A DNA stretch of 10,509 nt, from positions 1 through 10,509 of the forward strand of contig JAKPGH010000197.1 of the NCBI GenBank assembly GCA_029550985.1, in the 5' to 3' direction. Position 1 is the stretch's first letter. Every line of letters starts with the position of its first letter. Of the stretch, positions 5,862 to 10,509 are shown in pieces. This DNA is from Bacillota bacterium (lineage in GTDB: Bacteria > Bacillota > Clostridia > Oscillospirales > Ruminococcaceae). The translations under genes were made by a program, and so were the position numbers. The notes under the pieces are model-generated. The model worked only from the letters and a program-made list of their open reading frames with translations, did no database searches and was not told where the DNA came from.

Positions 5862-6848
5862 AGCACATGTCTCCACCATGTCGTCGGGCCATTCGCTGAC
5901 CTGTACTTCGCCAATGTGGGCTTTTTGCAGCAGCAGCATGCAGATGCGGCTCTGTCCCACGCCGCCGCCGGCGGTCAGGGGCAGCTTGCCCTCCAGCAGC
6001 ATCTTGTGGAACATCAGCTCCCGACGGTCCTCACAGCCGGCCATTTTCAGCTGCTCCGCCAGACTGTTTTCGTCCACCCGAATGCCCATGGAAGAAATCT
6101 CAAAGGCCTGTTGGATGACCGGGTTCCAAACGATGATGTCCCCGTTGAGGTTCCAGTCGTCGTAGTCGGGGGCGCGGCCGTCGTGGGGCTTTCCGCTTTT
6201 GAGGGGTCTTCCAATCTGGCTGATAAAGACGGTGCCGTGCTCCTTGGCGATTTCGCACTCCCGCTCGAAAGGCTGCAGGTCGGGGTAACGGTCCTCCAAC
6301 TCCTGGGTGGTGATGAAGGTGACGTCGTCGGTGAGGAACTCGTCCAGCTGGGGGAAGATCTGGCACAGCCGGTATTGGGTGCGAGTCAGGGCCTTGACAA
6401 TTTTCTTCACCAGGGAGTAGAGAAACTCCAAGGTTCTATCCTCGCGGTTGATGACCAGTTCCCAGTCCCACTGGTCCACGTAGATGGAGTGGAGGGAATC
6501 CAGCGTCTCATCCCTGCGGATGGCGTTCATGTCGGTGTAAAGGCCGTGGCCGGGGGCGATGCCGTACCGGTAAAGGGCAAGCCGCTTCCACTTGGCCAGA
6601 GACTGAACCACCTGCACATCTTCCGGCAAGTCCTTCACGTCAAACTGAACGGGGCGCTCGACTCCGTTGAGGTTGTCGTTCAGACCCGAGGAGGGACGTA
6701 CAAACAAAGGTGCCGACACGCGAATCAAATTCAGGGCGTTCGCCAGCTCCTTTTCAAAGATGTCCTTGGCGGCTTTAATCGCCAGCTGTGTTTCCACAAG
6801 ATCCAGGCGAGACTGGTATCCCTGAGGGATGATAAAACGTTTTGGCAT
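5838..6848 (-). CDS. asnA: Aspartate--ammonia ligase (asparagine synthetase A)
   Basis: This 336-residue cytoplasmic enzyme makes asparagine from aspartate, ammonia and ATP; its fold is related to class II aspartyl-tRNA synthetases. Family signatures are YQSRLDLVETQLAI (11-24), RVSAPLFV (43-50), GLNDNLNGVERPV (55-67), the LYTDMNAIRRDE segment (103-114), SIYVDQWDWE (121-130), APDYDDWNLNGD and the nucleotide-binding GGGVGQSR (294-301) followed by LLLQKAHIGEVQ. Length is normal for the family. The ATG at 6848 follows AGGAGGAG (6861-6854); an upstream in-frame ATG at 6956 lacks both homology and a ribosome binding site. The gene is divergent from the ChrB-like gene across about 120 bases. No convincing promoter or T-box leader was found. 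Ammonia dependence links it to the same nitrogen pool as the nearby gdh gene (inference). Confidence 0.97.
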   Translation of the reverse strand: MPKRFIIPQGYQSRLDLVETQLAIKAAKDIFEKELANALNLIRVSAPLFVRPSSGLNDNLNGVERPVQFDVKDLPEDVQVVQSLAKWKRLALYRYGIAPGHGLYTDMNAIRRDETLDSLHSIYVDQWDWELVINREDRTLEFLYSLVKKIVKALTRTQYRLCQIFPQLDEFLTDDVTFITTQELEDRYPDLQPFERECEIAKEHGTVFISQIGRPLKSGKPHDGRAPDYDDWNLNGDIIVWNPVIQQAFEISSMGIRVDENSLAEQLKMAGCEDRRELMFHKMLLEGKLPLTAGGGVGQSRICMLLLQKAHIGEVQVSEWPDDMVETCAQNGIILL

Positions 6849-6895
6849 GTTGACTCCTCCTATTATAGGCCGCAGGGGCTTACAAAATTCGACAC

Positions 6896-6925
6896 TTGAC
6901 AATAAAAGCAAACAATGGTTACAAT
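6896..6925 (+). promoter_or_regulatory. Strong sigma-A promoter of the ChrB-like gene
   Basis: A perfect TTGACA (6896-6901), an 18-base spacer and TACAAT (6920-6925) predict a start point near 6932. Both in-frame ATG codons at 6915 and 6924 lie inside the promoter, so translation must begin further downstream. Confidence 0.75.
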
Positions 6926-6956
6926 GAAACCAGAATACATTGGGCAATCTGCCCAT

Positions 6957-6961
6957 AAGGG
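6957..6961 (+). promoter_or_regulatory. Ribosome binding site for the TTG start at 6972
   Basis: AAGGG lies ten bases upstream of TTG at 6972 and downstream of the predicted transcription start near 6932. It is the only purine-rich site in the short leader. Confidence 0.45.
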
Positions 6962-6971
6962 ATGTGATCCG

Positions 6972-7499
6972 TTGCAGATCATCTGGCTGGCCCTTGGATA
7001 TAATGTTCCCATTAATCCGTCCAAGAACCGGGTGTATGTCTGGCGCAAGCTTAAAGAGCTGGGCGCCGGATATTTTAAGCAGGGGGTGGCCATTTTACCC
7101 AAAAGCCCCCAAAGCCTTGCTCAGTTCCGCGCGTTGGCCAAGAAAATACAGGAGATGGGCGGCGAAGCCACCCTGGCCGAGCTGAAATTTTTGGACGCGG
7201 CCGACGAACAAAAGACCATCCGTCAGTTTCGGGAGCAGAGCCGCACCGAATACATGGAGCTGATGCGGGACTGCGCCCAGGTGATGGACCACCTCAAGCA
7301 AAATCTGTGGTCCGATCCGGATGCCGACCGGGTGCGCAAGGTGCTCAAGCAATACATCAAGGTGAAGAGCCGGGACTTTTTCAAGTCCGGCCCCGGCGCC
7401 GAACTGACCGCCCTGCTGGACGAAATGGCGCAGGACATCGCCCACAGCACCGAGGAGCTTTCCAAACAGCTCCGGGCTCTCTTGGATGAAAAGCTGTAA
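6972..7499 (+). CDS. ChrB N-terminal-domain protein, stand-alone
   Basis: From TTG 6972 the protein has 175 residues. Residues 3-80 resemble the N-terminal domain of chromate-resistance regulator ChrB: a short strand IIWLALGYNVP, then PSKNRVYVWRKLKELGA (16-32), a QGVAILP strand (37-43) and a long helix ending in MGGEATLAE (62-70). The remainder is charged and helical, without the C-terminal chromate-sensing domain of full-length ChrB (about 300 residues). No chrA transporter gene is in the window, so a role in chromate resistance should not be assumed; the domain may be a nucleic-acid or protein-binding module (inference). The frame extends to ATG 6915, but that region is the promoter, and the domain begins only at the tryptophan just after the TTG. 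It is a single-gene unit with its own promoter and terminator. Confidence 0.75.
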   Translation: MQIIWLALGYNVPINPSKNRVYVWRKLKELGAGYFKQGVAILPKSPQSLAQFRALAKKIQEMGGEATLAELKFLDAADEQKTIRQFREQSRTEYMELMRDCAQVMDHLKQNLWSDPDADRVRKVLKQYIKVKSRDFFKSGPGAELTALLDEMAQDIAHSTEELSKQLRALLDEKL

Positions 7500-7522
7500 T
7501 GGGCGAAATATAAGATATGGTG

Positions 7523-7557
7523 TATGCGGAAAGGTTGGACTTTCCGCATATTTTGTT
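7523..7557 (+). terminator. Rho-independent terminator of the ChrB-like gene
   Basis: TATGCGGAAAG (7523-7533) and CTTTCCGCATA (7540-7550) pair perfectly over 11 bases around the loop GTTGGA, followed by TTTTGTT. The minus strand has no T run after the stem, so it is unlikely to serve hemW. Confidence 0.9.
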
Positions 7558-7598
7558 GGCCTTTGTAGAATATTGCGCTTCGTATATTTTTATGCGTA

Positions 7599-8759
7599 TT
7601 ATTGCCGACGGTAATTTTCCAAACCGGATTCCAATGCCTCCAACAGGGCGACGGTGACGCTGTTGGAAAGGAGCATGCCCTCTCCCGTCAAGGAAATGAC
7701 TTCCCCCCGGATTTGGCAGAGGTTTCGGGTGGCAAGCTCTTTAGCTTTACACAGCAACGCCCTTCGAGCCGACGGGTCGGGAAGGGTTTTGGCGTCAAAG
7801 CCTTCCTCCAACCGCAGGGCCAGCATCAGCCGCTCCTCCCAGCCGCCCCCTTCCCCCTGGTCCTCCAGCAGGGCGAAGGGGTTTTCCGCCGTCAAAAATG
7901 CTTTCAAGTCCCTGGGGAAGGCATAGCGCCTGCCTTTGGCGCCCTGCGGCAGATAGGAGTGGGCCGCGGGCCCCAGCCCCAGGTAAGGCTGGCAGCGCCA
8001 GTACTTGAGGTTGTGGCGGCACTGCCCTCCCGGCTTTGCAAAGTTGCTGATTTCGTACCGGGGAAAGCCTGCTTCCTCCAGCAGGCGGGAACAGAGAAGA
8101 TAGCAGTCGGCGGCGGCGTCCTCGTCGGGCAGGGAAAGGTCCCGCCGCTTTTGGGCAAAGGGAGTGCCCTCTTCGATTTTCAACAGGTAGGCGGATATAT
8201 GGTCCACCGGGAGACTGGTGAGAAAGGAAACGCTTTGCCGGAGGCTCTCCTCCCCCTGCCCCGGGATGGCCAGCATCAAATCGGCGGAGATGTGTTCGAA
8301 TCCCGCCCGGTGGGCCCACTCGATGGCCTGCCTTGCCTGCCGGGCCGTGTGGGGGCGGCCCAGGGCAGTCAGTTCGGAGTCCACGCCGCTCTGCACCCCC
8401 ACCGAAACCCGGGTAAACCCGCCAGTTTTCAGGCTTTGCAGCAGCTCCAACGTCACGCTTTCGGGGTTTGCCTCCAAGGTGACTTCACAGTCCCGGGGAA
8501 GCGCAAAAAAACGGACGGCAGCCTCCAGCAGGGCGTCCAGCCTTCTGGCTCCCAGCAAGGAGGGGGTGCCGCCGCCGAAATACACCGTATCCGCCTGCAT
8601 TGGGCCAAAGGGCTGGGTCGCCATAGCCTCAATCAGGGCGGCGGTGTAGGCATCAGCCAAATCTTCCCCAAAAGGGAGGGAGTAAAAGTCGCAATAAGGG
8701 CACTTTCCCCTTCGGCAAAAGGGGATGTGCAGATATAACCCAATGGGTTGTCGGTCCAT
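7599..8759 (-). CDS. hemW: HemW-like radical SAM protein (coproporphyrinogen oxidase-related heme chaperone)
   Basis: The 386-residue protein belongs to the HemN/HemW radical SAM family; HemW members bind heme and are thought to deliver it, and lack the HemN N-terminal extension, as here. It begins GLYLHIPFC, then the iron-sulfur cluster cysteines at 15, 20 and 23, and shows VYFGGGTPSLL (the SAM-binding GGGTPS), EANPES, RVSVGVQSG, DLMLAIPGQ and the HemW-typical HNLKYW followed by YLGLGPAAHS. The cluster spacing is CX4CX2C, one residue longer than the usual CX3CX2C. The ATG at 8759 follows GGAGG (8772-8768); a GTG at 8774 after AGGAGGG (8790-8784) is an alternative adding five residues. It lies 50 bases downstream of lepA in the same direction, a common lepA-hemW arrangement in Gram-positive bacteria, and is likely co-transcribed with it. 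No minus-strand terminator was found after it. Confidence 0.92.
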   Translation of the reverse strand: MDRQPIGLYLHIPFCRRGKCPYCDFYSLPFGEDLADAYTAALIEAMATQPFGPMQADTVYFGGGTPSLLGARRLDALLEAAVRFFALPRDCEVTLEANPESVTLELLQSLKTGGFTRVSVGVQSGVDSELTALGRPHTARQARQAIEWAHRAGFEHISADLMLAIPGQGEESLRQSVSFLTSLPVDHISAYLLKIEEGTPFAQKRRDLSLPDEDAAADCYLLCSRLLEEAGFPRYEISNFAKPGGQCRHNLKYWRCQPYLGLGPAAHSYLPQGAKGRRYAFPRDLKAFLTAENPFALLEDQGEGGGWEERLMLALRLEEGFDAKTLPDPSARRALLCKAKELATRNLCQIRGEVISLTGEGMLLSNSVTVALLEALESGLENYRRQ

Positions 8760-8809
8760 TTGGAGCGCCTCCACGGGATGTAACCCTCCTGCCGGGATAG
8801 GAAGCATCC

Positions 8810-10509
8810 TCAATCGTCCAGCTTGAGGACGGCGGTAAAGGCTTCCTGAGGCACCTCTACGCTGCCCAGCTGGCGCATCTTCTTCTTGCCTTCCTTCTGC
8901 TTTTCCAGCAGCTTCTTTTTCCGGGTGATGTCGCCGCCGTAGCACTTGGCCAGCACGTCTTTGCGCAGAGCCTTGACCGTCTCCCGGGCGATGATTCGGC
9001 CGCCGATGGCTGCCTGAATGGGAATTTCGAACATCTGGCGCGGGATGTGTTCCTTCAGCTTTTCCACCAGCTTGCGGCCGCGGGTGTAGGCGCTGTCGGC
9101 GTGGACGATAAAGCTCAAAGCGTCCACCATTTCCCCGTTGAGGAGAATATCCAGCTTGGTCAGTTTGGATTCCCGGTATTCGCTCAGCTCATAGTCAAAG
9201 CTGGCGTACCCTTTGGTTCTGCTTTTAAGGGCGTCGAAGAAATCGTAAATAATTTCCGCCAAAGGCAGTTTGTAGCGCAGCTCCACCCGGTCGGTGTCCA
9301 GGTACTTGGTGTCCAGGTAAATGCCCCGGCGCTGCTGGCACAGCTCCATAATGGAGCCGATAAATTCCGCCGGCGTCATGATGTTGGCGTTGACAAAGGG
9401 TTCATACGCGCATTGAATGGTGGAGGGGTCTGGGTAGTTGGTGGGGTTGTCCACCTCCACCGTTTTGCCGTTGGTCAGCTCGAATTTATAAATGACGCTG
9501 GGGGTGGTGGTGATCAGGTCGAGGGAAAACTCCCGCTCCAGCCGCTCCAAAATCACTTCCAGATGGAGCAGGCCCAAAAAGCCGCAGCGGAAGCCAAACC
9601 CCAACGCCACCGAAGTTTCCGGCTCAAAGCTGAGGGAAGCGTCGTTGAGCTGCAGTTTTTCCAAAGCGTCCCGCAGGTCGGGGTATTTGGCGCCGTCCTG
9701 GGGATAGATGCCGCAAAACACCATGGGCATGGCCTTGCGATAGCCCGGCAGCGGCTCCGCGGCGGGGCGCTCCATGCCGGTGACGGTGTCGCCCACCTGG
9801 GTATCCTTGACATTTTTAATGCTGGCGGTAAAATACCCTACTTCGCCGGCCCGAAGCTCGTCGCAGGGATTGAGGCGGGTGGCTCCCATGGTGCCAACCT
9901 CCACCACCTCGAACTCGGCGCCGGTTCCCATCATGCGGATGGGCATGTTCACCTTCAAGGTGCCCTCCAACACGCGGATATAGACAATGACGCCTTTGTA
10001 GCTGTCGTAGTAGGAGTCAAAAATCAGGGCCCGCAAAGGGGCGTCGGGGTCCGCTTTGGGGGCGGGGATGTCGGTGACAATCCGCTCCAGCACCTCTTCG
10101 ATGTTGATTCCCTGCTTGGCGGAAATGCGGGGCGCATCCAGGCAGGGGATGCCGATGATGTCCTCCACCTCGTGGGCCACCCGCTCGGGGTCGGCGGCCG
10201 GCAGGTCGATTTTGTTGATAACCGGCACCACCTCGAGGCCGTGGTCGATGGCAAGGTAGGTGTTGGCCAACGTCTGGGCCTCCACCCCCTGGGAGGCGTC
10301 CACCACCAGAATGGCCCCCTCGCAGGCAGCCAGCGAGCGGGAAACTTCGTAGTTGAAGTCCACGTGGCCGGGGGTGTCGATTAAGTTAAAAATATAGGTC
10401 TGTCCATCCTTCGCCCTGTAGTTGAGGCGTACCGCGCGGGCTTTGATGGTAATCCCCCGCTCCCGCTCAATGTCCATATTATCCAGCAGCTGGCTTTCCA
10501 TCTCCCGCT
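8810..10509 (-). CDS. lepA: Elongation factor 4 (LepA), 5' end outside window
   Basis: The frame is open through the right edge, reading R-E-M before the first visible Met, so roughly the first three to four dozen residues, including the P-loop GTP-binding motif, are missing. Counting from that Met (10501), switch II DTPGH is at 42-46, NKID at 96-99 and SAK at 127-129; ERERGITIK (12-20) is the switch I/G2 region. Translation-factor domain 2 follows, then the EF-G-like domains (GFRCGFLGLLHLEV) and the LepA-specific C-terminal domain with KKKLLEKQKEGKKKMRQLGS. LepA is a ribosome-associated GTPase that affects elongation or 30S assembly. The stop is TGA at 8810-8812, 50 bases before the hemW start; lepA is therefore the upstream gene of a probable two-gene operon whose promoter lies outside the window. 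Confidence 0.97.
   Translation of the reverse strand, partial: REMESQLLDNMDIERERGITIKARAVRLNYRAKDGQTYIFNLIDTPGHVDFNYEVSRSLAACEGAILVVDASQGVEAQTLANTYLAIDHGLEVVPVINKIDLPAADPERVAHEVEDIIGIPCLDAPRISAKQGINIEEVLERIVTDIPAPKADPDAPLRALIFDSYYDSYKGVIVYIRVLEGTLKVNMPIRMMGTGAEFEVVEVGTMGATRLNPCDELRAGEVGYFTASIKNVKDTQVGDTVTGMERPAAEPLPGYRKAMPMVFCGIYPQDGAKYPDLRDALEKLQLNDASLSFEPETSVALGFGFRCGFLGLLHLEVILERLEREFSLDLITTTPSVIYKFELTNGKTVEVDNPTNYPDPSTIQCAYEPFVNANIMTPAEFIGSIMELCQQRRGIYLDTKYLDTDRVELRYKLPLAEIIYDFFDALKSRTKGYASFDYELSEYRESKLTKLDILLNGEMVDALSFIVHADSAYTRGRKLVEKLKEHIPRQMFEIPIQAAIGGRIIARETVKALRKDVLAKCYGGDITRKKKLLEKQKEGKKKMRQLGSVEVPQEAFTAVLKLDD

Noticed and set aside
6862..6867. TATAAT on the minus strand just upstream of asnA as its -10 box
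   Set aside because: It has no -35 partner at 16-18 bases, overlaps the asnA ribosome binding site, and would leave a leader of only a few bases.
9047..10384. Long plus-strand reading frame of 445 codons
   Set aside because: It is the antisense shadow of lepA caused by G+C-rich codon use; the lepA frame carries all EF4 motifs. The long antisense frames opposite asnA (5859-6899), hemW (7602-8738) and the transketolase genes are rejected for the same reason.

Overview
The window reads as chromosomal DNA of a Gram-positive anaerobe, most likely a member of the Clostridia close to the Oscillospiraceae/Ruminococcaceae. This is inferred from the strong AGGAGG-type ribosome binding sites, the split two-subunit transketolase, a RocG/GudB-type glutamate dehydrogenase, AsnA, and G+C-rich coding DNA set against AT-rich spacers. 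No genus can be named. No transposase, integrase, CRISPR array, tRNA or rRNA was seen.

Layout, left to right. (1) Positions 1-779, minus: 5' part of a membrane-anchored protein with a degenerate GGDEF domain; the rest lies beyond the left edge. (2) 780-1175: divergent promoter region. (3) 1176-2977, plus: the two transketolase half-genes, translationally coupled, ending in an intrinsic terminator at 2997-3040. (4) 3169-4419, minus: glutamate dehydrogenase, ending in its own terminator at 3061-3103, so the two transcription units converge. (5) 4420-5066: a long AT-rich stretch without genes, holding two probable gdh promoters. (6) 5067-5765, minus: rpsT (ribosomal protein S20) with its promoter, then a terminator-like hairpin, a 60-residue single-pass membrane protein and a final terminator. 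(7) 5838-6848, minus: asnA, divergent from (8) 6972-7499, plus: a stand-alone ChrB N-terminal-domain protein with its own promoter and terminator. (9) 7599-10509, minus: hemW preceded by lepA, whose first few dozen codons lie beyond the right edge.

Functionally these are mostly housekeeping genes: pentose phosphate carbon shuffling (transketolase), ammonia/glutamate/asparagine metabolism (GDH, AsnA), translation (S20, LepA) and a heme-chaperone-like radical SAM protein. No multi-gene novel system is convincingly present. The points most worth a second look are the HemW-like protein with a CX4CX2C cluster motif instead of CX3CX2C, the degenerate GGDEF protein, the overlapping alternative hairpins between rpsT and the small membrane protein, the orphan ChrB_N protein whose promoter covers its apparent ATG codons, and the gene-free AT-rich region upstream of gdh.
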